The notes: generated by a model not told the origin, from the letters alone. 64,000 bases of DNA from Martelella mediterranea DSM 17316 (GCF_002043005.1 NZ_CP020330.1:62001-126000), one strand, 5' to 3'; shown: positions 16,636 to 26,297, numbered from the stretch's first letter. Numbers and translations: made by a program.

Positions 16636-16829
16636 GTGCTTGACCACCCGACAGTAAGAGAGAGTTGGGCGACGATATCGCGACACGGCGGCGGCGGTCA
16701 AGCTGAAGTAATGAAAGTTTGCGTGAATTTGCAGAAATAACGCAGAAAACGCGAAACTACGCAGGCCGAAATATCTTTTCGACGGATTTTTAAGCGAATG
16801 GCGCAATCATGCGCGCGCTCAGAAGACTA

Positions 16830-16855
16830 AGCCCCGCGCCGCGCGGCACGGGGCT
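16830..16855 (-). terminator. Hairpin downstream of manC
   Basis: AGCCCCG and CGGGGCT form a 7-base stem around a GC-rich 12-base loop, 9 bases past the manC stop. The T-tract is weak and interrupted. Confidence 0.5.
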
Positions 16856-16864
16856 CTGGTTCAA

Positions 16865-18298
16865 TCAGCCGCGACCGAAATCGTCGACGATACGAATGAT
16901 GTCATCCTCGCCGAGATAGGAGCCGGTCTGGACCTCGATCAGCTCCAGCATGATCTTGCCGGGATTATAGAGCCGGTGGACGGCGCCGAGCGGAATGTAG
17001 ATCGACTGGTTTTCGGTGATCTGTTTCACGTCCTCGTCCACCGTCACCTCGGCCGTGCCCTTGACGATGATCCAGTGTTCGGCGCGGTGGTGATGCTTCT
17101 GCAGCGACAGCTTCTTGCCGGGCTTGACGAAAATGCGCTTTGCCTGGAAACGCTCACCCTTGATGATCGAGGTATAGCCGCCCCAGGGCCGGTAGGAGGT
17201 CGGGTGCTCCTCGGCAAGCGCCTTGGTTTCCTTGGCGCCTTTCAGCACCTTGACGATATTGCCGACATTCTGGCTGTCTTCGAGCTTGCCGACATAGACG
17301 GCATCTTCCGACGCGATCACAGCCATGCCGTCGAGCCCCTGCATGGCGACATGCATGTCGCGCGAGATCACGAGCGAATTCTGCGTGTCGAGCAGCGTCG
17401 CGTCGCCGGAGACGACATTGCCGCTTCCATCCTGATCGCCGTCCTTCCAGATCGCATCCCAGGAGCCGAGATCCGACCATGTGAAGGCCGACGGCACGAC
17501 GGCGGCTTCGCTGGTCTTTTCCATCACAGCATAGTCGATGGAAATATCGGGGCACTGCGCGAAGGTTTCCTTGTCGAGGCGGGTGAAGTCGAGCTCAAGA
17601 TCGCTCTCGTCCTTCAGCACCGCCTGCTCGGCGAATTCGAACACCTGCGGGGCATATTTTTCCAGTTCGCGGATCAACACCGCAACCGGGAACATGAACA
17701 TGCCGGAGTTCCAAGTGTAATTGCCGGCGGCCAGCATCTCCTGAGCCTTATCCTCGGCCGGCTTCTCGACGAAGCGGGCGACCTTGCGGGCGCCGGAGGC
17801 AAGCTCCTCTCCGGCCTCGATATAGCCGAAGCCGGTGGCGGGCTCGGTCGGCTCGATGCCGAAGGTAACGAGCTTGCCGCTCCTGGCCGCTTCAAGGGCG
17901 GTGTCGATCGCGCCGAAATAATCCGCGCCCGCATCGATCTCGTGGTCCGAGGCCAGCACCTGCATGATCGCGTCCTCGCCGAAATTGGCGCGCACCATCG
18001 CGGCGGCAGCGGCGACGGCGGGGGCGGTGTTGCGCGCGATCGGTTCGAGAATGATGCCGGAGAGCTCGATATCCAGTTCGCGCGCCTGTTCGGCGGCAAG
18101 GAAGCGGAAGTCCTCATTGGTCAGGATGATCGGCGCTTCGTAGCGATCGCTGTCCGACACACGTTCCAGCGTCTTCTGGTAGAGCGTCTTCGGTCCCAGA
18201 AAGCGGATAAACTGTTTCGGCGCGGTGGCGCGCGACAGCGGCCACAGCCGCGTGCCCTTGCCGCCGGCCATGATGACGGGAACGATCTTGCTGGTCAT
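16865..18298 (-). CDS. manC: Mannose-1-phosphate guanylyltransferase / mannose-6-phosphate isomerase (bifunctional)
   Basis: This 477-residue type II PMI-GMP enzyme makes GDP-mannose for exopolysaccharide or lipopolysaccharide. The N-terminal nucleotidyltransferase carries Met-Ala-Gly-Gly-Lys-Gly-Thr-Arg-Leu-Trp-Pro-Leu-Ser at about 10-22 and Phe-Val-Glu-Lys-Pro near 175. The C-terminal cupin isomerase domain contains Pro-Gly-Lys-Lys-Leu-Ser-Leu-Gln and His-His-His-Arg-Ala-Glu-His. An AGGAG box precedes ATG 18298. It follows the phosphomannomutase gene by 43 bases in one operon. No glycosyltransferases lie nearby, so this is a supply module. Confidence 0.93.
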   Translation of the reverse strand: MTSKIVPVIMAGGKGTRLWPLSRATAPKQFIRFLGPKTLYQKTLERVSDSDRYEAPIILTNEDFRFLAAEQARELDIELSGIILEPIARNTAPAVAAAAAMVRANFGEDAIMQVLASDHEIDAGADYFGAIDTALEAARSGKLVTFGIEPTEPATGFGYIEAGEELASGARKVARFVEKPAEDKAQEMLAAGNYTWNSGMFMFPVAVLIRELEKYAPQVFEFAEQAVLKDESDLELDFTRLDKETFAQCPDISIDYAVMEKTSEAAVVPSAFTWSDLGSWDAIWKDGDQDGSGNVVSGDATLLDTQNSLVISRDMHVAMQGLDGMAVIASEDAVYVGKLEDSQNVGNIVKVLKGAKETKALAEEHPTSYRPWGGYTSIIKGERFQAKRIFVKPGKKLSLQKHHHRAEHWIIVKGTAEVTVDEDVKQITENQSIYIPLGAVHRLYNPGKIMLELIEVQTGSYLGEDDIIRIVDDFGRG

Positions 18299-18341
18299 AT
18301 CGAAAAATCTCCTAATGAACTTGCTATGAAAAGAGGTCGGG

Positions 18342-19760
18342 TTAGGCGGACTTGAAGCTTTCTATCAGGGCAAGGCCGTGCTTCAGGAGTTCGCGGGCCT
18401 CACCGGCGCTCGCGGCCTCCACGTAACAGCGCATTTCTGGCGCGTTGCCGGAGGGGCGGAAATGGATGATACGGCCGTCATCGAGCGTGACCCGCAGGCC
18501 GTCGATGTCGCTCTTGTCCGCAACCGTGCCGATCGGCGCAAGGAATTCGGCAAGATTGTCCACGCTTTCGCGCAGGTAGTCCATCAGCGCGGCGCTGCGC
18601 GCCTGCTCGAAGTTCTTGATCCGGTCGGCATCGGCGACTGGCAGGCTGTAGGCCTTCGCGAGTTCCGACAGCTTGCGCTTGTCGCGGTGGGCGAGATAGA
18701 GCGCCGACAGGATGGGCAGGAAGCAGTCCCGCGTCGGCAGCGGCACGATCGTGTCGCCGGCCGGGCGGAAGGGGGAGGCCGTCAGCAGGCCGCCATTGGC
18801 CTCGAAGCCCATGACGCCGTCCTTGCCTTCGGCAATCGCCTTTTCCATGCCTGCGATGACGTAGGGTGAACCGACCCGTGTCCTGATCACGTCGAAATCG
18901 CCGTTCTTCTCGATGCCGGAATTGGAGGTGACCGGGGTCACAACCACTTTCGCGCCGAGGAAATTGGCGGTCATCAGACCGATCAGGTCGCCGCGCAGCG
19001 GTGCACCGGCCTCATCCGCCACAAGTGGCCGATCGGCATCGCCATCGGCGGAGATGATGGCGTCGAAACCGTGTTCGCCGGCCCAGCCCTTCAGAAGCGC
19101 GACGGTTTCCGGCGCAACCGCCTCGGTATCGACAGGAATAAATTCCTCGGAGAAACCGAGCGGCGTGACGTCGGCGCCATAATGCTCAAGCACCGCGATG
19201 AACAAATCGCGCGCCACCGTGGAATGCTGATAGACGCCGACCTTCATGCCGGAAAGGGCATCATCGGGAAGGATCGCGGTGCAGCGCGCGCCGAAGCCGG
19301 CCAGCGCCTCGCTCGCCTCGTCCTCGCCTTCGGCGGTTGTCTGATCGACCGTGCCCGCGAGTTGCTCTGCGAAGGCGGAAATCGCCTCTTCATCCGCCTT
19401 GGTGACCTCGCCATCGGGAAGATAGAATTTGATGCCGTTGCGATCGGCCGGAATGTGGGAACCGGTGATCATGATCGAGGCGGCTTTCCGCTTCTGCCCG
19501 TAAAAGGCCAGCGCCGGCGTCGGCAACGCGCCGCAATCGACCGGCGTGAAGCCCGAGGCCGCGATCGCGCCCATGCAATTGGCCGCGATCGCCGGGCTCG
19601 ACTCGCGATAATCCTGCCCCACAAGCACGACATCGCCTTTTTTGGCGTAGCCCGCCTTTTGCAAATGATGACAGAAAGCCGCCGTGTAAAGGGAAGAAGG
19701 CTCCCCCAGGAGATCCGTTGACAGGCCGCGAAGGCCGCTCGTCCCGAATTTTACGCTCAT
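18342..19760 (-). CDS. manB: Phosphomannomutase (alpha-D-phosphohexomutase family)
   Basis: This 472-residue enzyme interconverts mannose 6-phosphate and mannose 1-phosphate, feeding the guanylyltransferase encoded downstream. Family marks are the N-terminal Phe-Gly-Thr-Ser-Gly-Leu-Arg-Gly, the phosphoserine loop Thr-Gly-Ser-His-Ile-Pro (the usual Thr-Ala-Ser-His-Asn-Pro is altered), the metal loop Asp-Gly-Asp-Ala-Asp-Arg and the sugar loop Gly-Phe-Glu-Ala-Asn-Gly-Gly. The altered loop resembles rhizobial NoeK-type enzymes. Phosphoglucomutase activity cannot be excluded. Confidence 0.9.
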   Translation of the reverse strand: MSVKFGTSGLRGLSTDLLGEPSSLYTAAFCHHLQKAGYAKKGDVVLVGQDYRESSPAIAANCMGAIAASGFTPVDCGALPTPALAFYGQKRKAASIMITGSHIPADRNGIKFYLPDGEVTKADEEAISAFAEQLAGTVDQTTAEGEDEASEALAGFGARCTAILPDDALSGMKVGVYQHSTVARDLFIAVLEHYGADVTPLGFSEEFIPVDTEAVAPETVALLKGWAGEHGFDAIISADGDADRPLVADEAGAPLRGDLIGLMTANFLGAKVVVTPVTSNSGIEKNGDFDVIRTRVGSPYVIAGMEKAIAEGKDGVMGFEANGGLLTASPFRPAGDTIVPLPTRDCFLPILSALYLAHRDKRKLSELAKAYSLPVADADRIKNFEQARSAALMDYLRESVDNLAEFLAPIGTVADKSDIDGLRVTLDDGRIIHFRPSGNAPEMRCYVEAASAGEARELLKHGLALIESFKSA

Positions 19761-20360
19761 TACGACTACTTATCCCAGTTTATTGGACGACGCTTTCGGC
19801 CACGCCGCCAGTCAAAACACTGGAGCGTCCTCGGCCGCTCCGACACTTTGCCGCGCCGCCCCGGCCAGACCGAATGCAACGCAACCCATGGTAAAAGCCC
19901 CTCAAGCTGACGCTGTCGGCACCCGCGCGGCCCCGGCAATCCTGCTCAAAGGCTTCTTCTTACATTGCTTGCGCGGGGCAAGCATACCCGAACTCCGAAT
20001 GCCCTCAAGCCCCAGACCGCATTCGCAGGACCGCGCATACCATATCGATACGACAACACCGAAACACCCGGCATTGCCGATAACCGTGGAGCGATTTCAT
20101 TCACTCAGCCGTTCAAAAACATGCCTTCCACCCCTCAAGCAGCCACCACTTTGTTGCTTCTTTTTCGAACGCTCGCAATGCCTGTTTGTTCCGCGACCGG
20201 ATTTACGATGAAGAAAAATCGCCCTCGGGCGGAACCGATTGCCAAACCGGGACGTTTCGATGCGAAGCCGGAAGTCCTTGCACCTTTCCGGTACGGTGAC
20301 TTATAGGTGTGCCCGGGCCGGGGATTGTCTGCCTGAGCAAGAATAAAAGAGCTTGAGCCT
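19761..20360. other. 600-base divergent spacer, no gene supported
   Basis: The spacer separates the phosphomannomutase and histidine kinase genes. Open frames on the plus strand (for example 19783-20211) are proline-, serine- and arginine-rich with no family resemblance and no ribosome-binding site. I see no strong repeat, RNA element or operator. Confidence 0.45.
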
Positions 20361-21866
20361 GTGGAACATTTGCCATCGGAAATTGTGGAAGCGATCAGGG
20401 ACGAGGACCGTCTGAAGACGCTTTCGCAATCGATCATGCGCGCGGCGGAAGTCGACGAGAATTTCGTCGCGATCGTCGAAGCTGCGGCAAACCGCTTTTC
20501 CTGCCCGGCCGCCTTGATCCTGATTGCTGATTCTGACGAAAACTGGGTTCAGGCCGTCCATGGCATGAAGGTTGATGACGTGCCCACCCGCTCGGGCCTG
20601 TTCGTCTACCCGATCGCGCTCAAGAAACAGCGGGCGCTGATCCTCAACAATCCGGAGACCCACGCAGAGCTCGCCCGTTCGGTCCCGATGTTCGAAGGCA
20701 AGCGGGTGAAGTTTTTCGCCGGCGCTCCGATCCCGGTTCATGGCGTCAATGCCGGAGCCATCTGTATCATCGACGGCGAAAACCACCGCGATACCACCGA
20801 AGAGGATGCCGAAGCGCTTGGTCGACTGGCGAACCTTGCCGGCTCGCTTTATGAACTGAAGCATGCCGCACGCGGCAAGGCTTCGGCCGATATCGCCCTT
20901 TCCCAATCGGAACGCCGCCATTCGATGGCATTGCGGGCCGCGAATATCGCGACCTGGAGCTGGGACGGCATCAGCGAGACGGTTGAATGCGACAATGCCC
21001 TGCGGGAAATGCTTGCGCTTTCACCCGACGAGCCGGTGACCTGCCGCCGGGTGCTTGGCGCGGTCGATCACGAAATGCGGTTTTCGCTGATGCGTCGGTT
21101 CAAGTCGGCGCTTGACAGGGGCGAGGAATATCAGTGCGAATTCAAGGTGGAATCGACCGGCAAATGGCTTCTCTCGCTGGGCGGCGCCTATGAAAACGCA
21201 TTGCTTGAGGAGCGCAAGGGGCCGGTCTTCGGCGTGGTGGTCGACATCACCACCACAAAGGAAAGCGAACAGAAGACCCGCCTGCTGCTGCGCGAACTCA
21301 ATCACCGCGTCAAGAATACGCTGGCGATCGTGCAGTCGATTGCCGGGCAGACATTGCGCCGGTCGCGGACCTCGGCCGAATTCAACATGTCGTTTTCCGG
21401 CAGGCTGCAGGCGCTTTCCGCCGCGCATACCCTGCTGTCGGACGAGCAATGGGGCGCGATCGCGCTCGACCGGCTGCTGCGCTCGCAGATCGCGCCCTAC
21501 AGCGACAGTTCGGGCCGGCAGGTGGATATTCACGGCAGCGCGGTCTATCTCGATCCCGACGAAGCGCTGGCGCTCGGCCTCGTCATCCACGAGCTTGCCA
21601 GCAATGCCGCCAAGTTCGGCGCGCTTGCAACCCGGGCCGGCGTCGTGGATATCACCGTCGCCTGCAGGGATGAAGGCGGCAACGCCCATCTGGAACTCGA
21701 CTGGGTCGAGGTTGGCGGGCCACGGGTGACCACCCCCGAGCAGCGCGGTTTCGGGTCCGTGCTGATCGAACGCAGCCTCGACAAGGTCATCGGCAGCAAG
21801 GTCGATGTCGACTATGCCGAAACCGGCCTTAAGGTGCATATTTCCATGCCGATGCGCTACTGCTGA
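20361..21866 (+). CDS. GAF-PAS HWE-family sensor histidine kinase
   Basis: This 501-residue soluble kinase starts at GTG 20361. A GAF domain covers roughly residues 25-165 and a PAS domain 185-300. The HWE kinase core follows, with the phosphoacceptor His315 in Glu-Leu-Asn-His-Arg-Val-Lys-Asn, His-Glu-Leu-Ala-Ser-Asn-Ala (N box, about 410) and Trp-Val-Glu-Val-Gly-Gly-Pro (the WxE motif), ending Gly-Phe-Gly-Ser. HWE kinases are enriched in alphaproteobacteria and often act in light, redox or general stress signalling. No response regulator or anti-sigma gene is adjacent, so it is an orphan. There is no membrane segment, so the signal is cytoplasmic. Confidence 0.9.
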   Translation: MEHLPSEIVEAIRDEDRLKTLSQSIMRAAEVDENFVAIVEAAANRFSCPAALILIADSDENWVQAVHGMKVDDVPTRSGLFVYPIALKKQRALILNNPETHAELARSVPMFEGKRVKFFAGAPIPVHGVNAGAICIIDGENHRDTTEEDAEALGRLANLAGSLYELKHAARGKASADIALSQSERRHSMALRAANIATWSWDGISETVECDNALREMLALSPDEPVTCRRVLGAVDHEMRFSLMRRFKSALDRGEEYQCEFKVESTGKWLLSLGGAYENALLEERKGPVFGVVVDITTTKESEQKTRLLLRELNHRVKNTLAIVQSIAGQTLRRSRTSAEFNMSFSGRLQALSAAHTLLSDEQWGAIALDRLLRSQIAPYSDSSGRQVDIHGSAVYLDPDEALALGLVIHELASNAAKFGALATRAGVVDITVACRDEGGNAHLELDWVEVGGPRVTTPEQRGFGSVLIERSLDKVIGSKVDVDYAETGLKVHISMPMRYC

Positions 21867-21890
21867 TCGCAAACCAATTCAGATGAACCC

Positions 21891-21927
21891 ACCCGCCCGT
21901 TTCCCGAACGCGGCGGGTTTATTTTTT
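21891..21927 (+). terminator. Rho-independent terminator after the HWE kinase
   Basis: ACCCGCC pairs with GGCGGGT, and CGTT with AACG inside it, followed by a T-rich run (TTATTTTTT). It lies 24 bases past the kinase stop. Confidence 0.8.
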
Positions 21928-22077
21928 CCGCTCTTTTTTCCAAAAAAGTCATCGGTCGGAGGAACAAGGGTCATTCGGGGACGTTTAATTGTCGTGAGCA
22001 AGGTGAGATAAAAACAAATAATACAACTATTGAATCGCACCTATATCGGAACACTACAAGAAGAGAGGAGTATTGAC

Positions 22078-23136
22078 ATGCTTCGCAAGATTCTTTCGAC
22101 CACCGCACTGGCAGCTGTTGTTTCCACGGGTGCAGCCTTTGCCCAGGACGCCAACACCACCGAACCCATGAACCAGCCTGAAGCAAGTTCTGGCATGGAA
22201 AACGGCGCTGCGCCGATCTTCCCTGACCGTCAGGCTGCCGGCGAAGATGCCAAGAGCTTTTATGGCGCCACCGGCGAGCAGGTTCTCGCAAGTTCGCTGC
22301 TTGGCTGGCCGGTCTACGGCATGAGCGCCGAAACCCAGGAACGCGAACAGGTCGGCGACATCGCTGACATCGTGATGAACACCGATGGCTCGGCCAACGC
22401 CGCCGTGATCGGCGTCGGCGGTTTCCTCGGCATCGGCGAAAAACAGGTCGCGATTTCCTTTGACCGCCTGTCCTGGGAGCCCGGCGACAACGGCGCGTGG
22501 CTCAGCATCGACGCCACCCGCGAGGAGCTTGAGTCCGCACCGGAATTCGAATCCGACAATGAAAACCTGATGGAGGTTGGCAGCGCTCCGGCGCCGGAAG
22601 GCACCATGGCGGATGGCTCAACGGATCTGGCCAACACCGCGGGAACCGCGCTTGACGAAGCCGGCAATGCTACCGGCGAGGCCATGAACGACGTGGCGAC
22701 GGGCATGGGCACTGCGGCGGATGCCACCGGCAACGCGATGAACGATGTCGCCACCAATGTCGACAATGCCGGCGATGCGATGCAGAACGGCGAAAACCCC
22801 ATGCTGGAAGGCATGAGCGAAGTCGACACCGCCTCGATTTCCTATGACGAGTTGGAAGGCGCGCCGGTACTGGGCGCCGATGGCGACAATGTCGGCGAAA
22901 TCTCGGACATCGTTGTCTTCGGCGACAATAACGAGAACGTCTTCGTCGTGGATGTTGGTGGCTTCCTGGGTATCGGCGAAAAGCCGGTCGCCATTGCGGC
23001 CGACTCGGCCACGGTCATGAGCGATGGCGACACCTATGTCGTCCAGACAGAGTATGACCGTGCTACGCTCGAAAACCAGCCGGAATATACCGAGCAGAGC
23101 CTGAACGACAATCCGGATGCCGTTCTTCTGAACTAA
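22078..23136 (+). CDS. Secreted protein with two PRC-barrel domains
   Basis: This 352-residue protein has a clear signal peptide (residues 1-22, cleavage after Ala-Phe-Ala). It carries two PRC-barrel-like domains, about 75-160 and 255-340, each with the same Gly-Gly-Phe-Leu-Gly-Ile-Gly-Glu-Lys signature. Between them is a low-complexity linker (about 195-250) rich in Ala, Asn, Asp, Met and Thr, with repeated Ala-Met-Asn-Asp-Val-Ala-Thr units. An AGGAG box precedes ATG 22078; an upstream in-frame start at 22030 lacks one. Exported rhizobial PRC-barrel proteins are of unknown role, and an envelope stress or surface function is only a guess. It is monocistronic between two terminators. Confidence 0.85.
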   Translation: MLRKILSTTALAAVVSTGAAFAQDANTTEPMNQPEASSGMENGAAPIFPDRQAAGEDAKSFYGATGEQVLASSLLGWPVYGMSAETQEREQVGDIADIVMNTDGSANAAVIGVGGFLGIGEKQVAISFDRLSWEPGDNGAWLSIDATREELESAPEFESDNENLMEVGSAPAPEGTMADGSTDLANTAGTALDEAGNATGEAMNDVATGMGTAADATGNAMNDVATNVDNAGDAMQNGENPMLEGMSEVDTASISYDELEGAPVLGADGDNVGEISDIVVFGDNNENVFVVDVGGFLGIGEKPVAIAADSATVMSDGDTYVVQTEYDRATLENQPEYTEQSLNDNPDAVLLN

Positions 23137-23161
23137 TTCCGGCCTGACGTTCCTTGCAAGA

Positions 23162-23191
23162 AGCCCGTGATCTCGCGATCGCGGGCTTTTT
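23162..23191 (+). terminator. Strong Rho-independent terminator after the PRC-barrel gene
   Basis: An 11-base stem (AGCCCGTGATC with GATCGCGGGCT, one G-T pair) and a TCGC loop are followed by TTTTT. It touches the stop codon of the convergent phosphoribosyltransferase gene and may also act on that strand. Confidence 0.85.
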
Positions 23192-23868
23192 CATGCCGGA
23201 CGCCAGAGCCTGTCCGGACCGCGAACGAGCAGCGGCGTGGCAAAACAGGCGTGAATATCCTCGGCGATATCCGCATCGAAGGCGGCAAGCGCCTCAGTGT
23301 ACCGCGACGTTTGCAGCATGGCGGCGGCGATCGCCACGGGGCGCACGCCGCAATGCTTCAGGAGCGAAAGCCCCGCCACGATCGACTTGCCCGAGGAGAT
23401 CACGTCGTCGACGAGCGCGACCCGCCGGCCCTCAAGCAGCGGCAGCATGCGCGGATCGATATAGAGCCGCTTCTGCTGACCGGGCGTGGTGACGGAACTG
23501 ACCGGAAGCGACAACGCGTCCTCGTACCAGAACTTGCGCGAATTGCCGAGCGGCACGTAGCGGGAATGGCCGAGCGCCTCGGCGACAGCGGCCGCCAGCG
23601 TGAGGCCGAGCGTCGGCAGGCCGACGATGATTTCGGGTTTCAGCGGAGCAAGCCGGGCAGCGAGATCGGCGGCAAGCGCCTTGGTGACCGCGAACGAAGC
23701 CTGGTTGATGATCAGAGACGCAAGTCCCTCACCACTGTCTCCAAGTGGGCGGATCGGCAGAAGAAGACGGCGTCCATCCGCAAGCCGCGCGGGATAGGCG
23801 GCGTCATGGGCGACCGACTCGACCGGCGCGGGCGGCAGCAGTTCCTGCCAGAAATGATGGGGTTGCAT
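23191..23868 (-). CDS. Type I phosphoribosyltransferase family protein
   Basis: This 225-residue protein has the PRPP-binding signature Val-Ala-Leu-Val-Asp-Asp-Val-Ile-Ser-Ser-Gly-Lys-Ser near residues 148-160 and a Gly-Leu-Pro-Thr-Leu-Gly strand near 82-87. It resembles orotate or adenine phosphoribosyltransferases but lacks features that fix the base specificity. No purine, pyrimidine or competence genes are adjacent. It is divergent from the CorA-type gene. Confidence 0.8.
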   Translation of the reverse strand: MQPHHFWQELLPPAPVESVAHDAAYPARLADGRRLLLPIRPLGDSGEGLASLIINQASFAVTKALAADLAARLAPLKPEIIVGLPTLGLTLAAAVAEALGHSRYVPLGNSRKFWYEDALSLPVSSVTTPGQQKRLYIDPRMLPLLEGRRVALVDDVISSGKSIVAGLSLLKHCGVRPVAIAAAMLQTSRYTEALAAFDADIAEDIHACFATPLLVRGPDRLWRPA

Positions 23869-23980
23869 GGCGGTTGAAATCTCAAAGCTTGGCCAAAAAC
23901 AGTCTTGCCCTCATCATTAGGCTTCGGTAGCCCTTTGGGGCAAGGGCGCGGGGCGCGCGATCTCGAAAAGCGGGGTTTTG

Positions 23981-24958
23981 ATGATCCATCTCTACAAGGT
24001 CGGAGGGGCGAAGACGCCGATGTCTTCCACCGGTACGCCCGCGCCGCTTGAGGACGACGTGATCTGGATCGACATGCTCGATCCGACCGAAGACGACATG
24101 CGCCAGATCGAAGAGCTGCTCGGGGTGGTGCTGCCGACGCGCGAATCGCTGAAGGATATCGAACCTTCCAGCCGCTACTATACGGATGGCGACGCCGTCT
24201 ACATGACGGCCTCTGTGGTGATGAACGTGGATTTCGGTCTCGCCCATCTCACCGATATCGGCTTCATTCTCGCCGAGGGAAGGCTGATCACCATCCGCCA
24301 TGCCGAGCCGAAACCATTCTTCCTGTTTGCCGCCGACATGAAACGGCTCGAGGTCGCGCCCGGACAGGGCGCGAAGGTTCTCGCCTATCTGCTCGACACG
24401 ATCGTGGACCGCACGGCCGAAATCCTGGAACTGGCGGTTGCCAAGATCGACAACATCTCGATTGCCGTTTTCGGCGAGGGCGCGCGCGGCCGCAGACGCC
24501 CGCCGGCGGAGCTGGAAGAGCGCCTGATCGAGATCTCGACCTATCACCGCCTTGTCAGCAAGACCCGGGACAGCCTGACCACGCTGGCGCGCCTTGCGAC
24601 CTATGTGCAGACGCTCCGCCGGGTACGCGACGACAAGGCCACCAAGGACCTCTGCCGGGTCGTGTCCCACGATATCCAGTCGCTGTCGGAACATGCGGGC
24701 TTCGTGGCGTCCAACATAACCTTCCTGCTCGATTCCTCGCTCGGGCTGATCAATCTCGAACAGAACAACATCATGAAGCTGTTTTCGGTGGTCTCGGTCG
24801 TGTTCGCGCCGCCGATGCTGATCGCCGGCATATACGGCATGAACTTCGACAAGATGCCGGAGCTGCACTTTTCGTGGGGATATCCGGCCGCTCTCGGCCT
24901 GATGTTCCTGACCGGGGCGGCGGCGGTCGTCTGGCTGCGCAAGCGCGGCTGGCTGTAG
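23981..24958 (+). CDS. CorA-family magnesium/divalent cation transporter
   Basis: This 325-residue inner-membrane channel subunit has a large N-terminal cytoplasmic funnel with a long helix (about 160-270). Two C-terminal membrane helices follow, joined by the Tyr-Gly-Met-Asn-Phe selectivity motif near residue 288. A second helix and a basic tail complete the fold. ATG 23981 is preferred over the TTG just before it. It is expected to be a pentameric Mg2+ (or Co2+/Ni2+) importer. No M-box riboswitch is visible upstream, because the divergent spacer is only about 110 bases. Confidence 0.92.
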   Translation: MIHLYKVGGAKTPMSSTGTPAPLEDDVIWIDMLDPTEDDMRQIEELLGVVLPTRESLKDIEPSSRYYTDGDAVYMTASVVMNVDFGLAHLTDIGFILAEGRLITIRHAEPKPFFLFAADMKRLEVAPGQGAKVLAYLLDTIVDRTAEILELAVAKIDNISIAVFGEGARGRRRPPAELEERLIEISTYHRLVSKTRDSLTTLARLATYVQTLRRVRDDKATKDLCRVVSHDIQSLSEHAGFVASNITFLLDSSLGLINLEQNNIMKLFSVVSVVFAPPMLIAGIYGMNFDKMPELHFSWGYPAALGLMFLTGAAAVVWLRKRGWL

Positions 24959-25029
24959 CGACGAAATCCAGGCATTTCCCGCAATAAAATCAGATATTTG
25001 CAGCATGCGACATTGATGCAGCCCCTTGT

Positions 25030-25058
25030 CTTGACTAGCATGGGCGCTAAAACTATGG
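25030..25058 (+). promoter_or_regulatory. Predicted promoter of the ATP synthase F0 operon
   Basis: CTTGAC at 25030-25035 and CTATGG at 25053-25058 are separated by exactly 17 bases. This resembles the alphaproteobacterial housekeeping promoter and lies about 80 bases upstream of atpI. Confidence 0.5.
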
Positions 25059-25138
25059 TGCGCACCACTTGACCGGGCCTTTCCGCCGCTTTATCGCGTG
25101 GCCGGAGCCTTCCTGACAGGGGCGCGTTCAAGGAGGGG

Positions 25139-25486
25139 ATGTCATTGGCAGAAGACGGACAGGACGACCTGGAGGCCCGCCGCAAGCGGCTGGAATCCGA
25201 GCTCGGTTCGCTGCGCAAGGATGAGGTCTCCGAACAGGCAAAGACAGCGGCGTCCGCCAAGAACCGCAAGGAAATGTCGAAGGGCCTGAAGCTTTCGAGC
25301 GAGTTCATGGCGGCGATCTTCGCCGGTTTCATGATCGGATACCTGCTTGATCGCTTCGCCGGAACGGGGCCCTGGGGATTGATTGTGTTTATTCTCCTCG
25401 GTTTTTGCGCCGGGGTATTGAATGTACTGCGCTCCGTGGGTTATGTGGCGGAGCCGGAAGACCGTCTGAAAAAGGACGGCGAGTAA
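25139..25486 (+). CDS. atpI: ATP synthase protein I (AtpI)
   Basis: This small membrane protein (115 residues from ATG 25139) is thought to help assemble the c-ring. It has a charged cytoplasmic N-terminal half and two C-terminal membrane helices (about 55-75 and 78-98). The AAGGAGG box at 25130-25136 is only 2 bases from ATG 25139 but 8 bases from the in-frame TTG 25145. The true start may therefore be the TTG, which would shorten the protein by two residues. It is the first gene of the F0 operon. Confidence 0.9.
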   Translation: MSLAEDGQDDLEARRKRLESELGSLRKDEVSEQAKTAASAKNRKEMSKGLKLSSEFMAAIFAGFMIGYLLDRFAGTGPWGLIVFILLGFCAGVLNVLRSVGYVAEPEDRLKKDGE

Positions 25487-25544
25487 AGTTTTGGTTGCCG
25501 ACGGCTGAAAACGGCCGCGGGCAGGGCAAGAAGAGAGAGACTAG

Positions 25545-26297
25545 GTGGCAAACGATCCGACCCATCAATTTCAGATCCACAGCATCGTTCCGATCAATGT
25601 CGGCGGGCTGGACCTGTCCTTCACCAATGCCTCGCTGTTCATGGTGATTTCCGCCGGGGCCGCTGCGGGTTTCCTTTACCTGGCAACCGCCAAGCGCGGC
25701 CTTATTCCCTCGCGCACGCAGTCGATCGCCGAGCTTCTCTATGAATTCGTAGCCTCGATGCTCAGGGAGGGCGCGGGCACGAAGGGCATGGTGTTCTTCC
25801 CCTTCGTGCTGACGTTGTTCATGTTCCTGCTGACGGCGAACCTGATCGGCATGTTCCCCTATTTCTTCTCCGTCACCAGCCAGATCGTCGTCACCTTCTC
25901 GCTGGCGCTGATGGTGATGGGCGTCGTTGTCGGTTACGGCCTCTACAAGCACGGCCTGCATTTCTTCAAGGTGTTCGTGCCTTCCGGCGTGCCCGTTGCC
26001 CTGCTTCCCCTGGTGACCGCGATCGAGATCGTTTCGTTTCTCTCGCGTCCCATCAGCCTCTCCGTCCGTCTGTTCGCCAACATGCTGGCCGGCCACATCA
26101 CGCTGAAGGTCTTCGCCGGCTTCGTGGTCTCGCTGATCTCGATCGGCACGATCGGCACCGGCGGCGCGATCCTGCCGCTGGCCATGACCGTGGCGCTGAC
26201 GGCGCTGGAATTCCTGGTGGCCTTCCTGCAGGCCTATGTCTTTGCAGTTCTGACCTGCATGTATCTCAACGACGCCGTCAACGCGGGCGATCACTAG
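25545..26297 (+). CDS. atpB: ATP synthase F0 subunit a
   Basis: This 250-residue integral membrane stator subunit forms the proton half-channels against the c-ring. It starts at GTG 25545. Conserved features are the Ile-Gly-Met-Phe-Pro-Tyr segment near residue 102 and the essential arginine in [14 protein letters not shown] and Tyr follow in the last helix (Phe-Leu-Gln-Ala-Tyr-Val-Phe). It lies between atpI and atpE in the standard order. Confidence 0.96.
   Translation: MANDPTHQFQIHSIVPINVGGLDLSFTNASLFMVISAGAAAGFLYLATAKRGLIPSRTQSIAELLYEFVASMLREGAGTKGMVFFPFVLTLFMFLLTANLIGMFPYFFSVTSQIVVTFSLALMVMGVVVGYGLYKHGLHFFKVFVPSGVPVALLPLVTAIEIVSFLSRPISLSVRLFANMLAGHITLKVFAGFVVSLISIGTIGTGGAILPLAMTVALTALEFLVAFLQAYVFAVLTCMYLNDAVNAGDH

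Noticed and set aside
19783..20306. Overlapping short plus-strand frames in the spacer before the HWE kinase
   Set aside because: They are Pro/Ser/Arg-rich, lack ribosome-binding sites and show no protein family.
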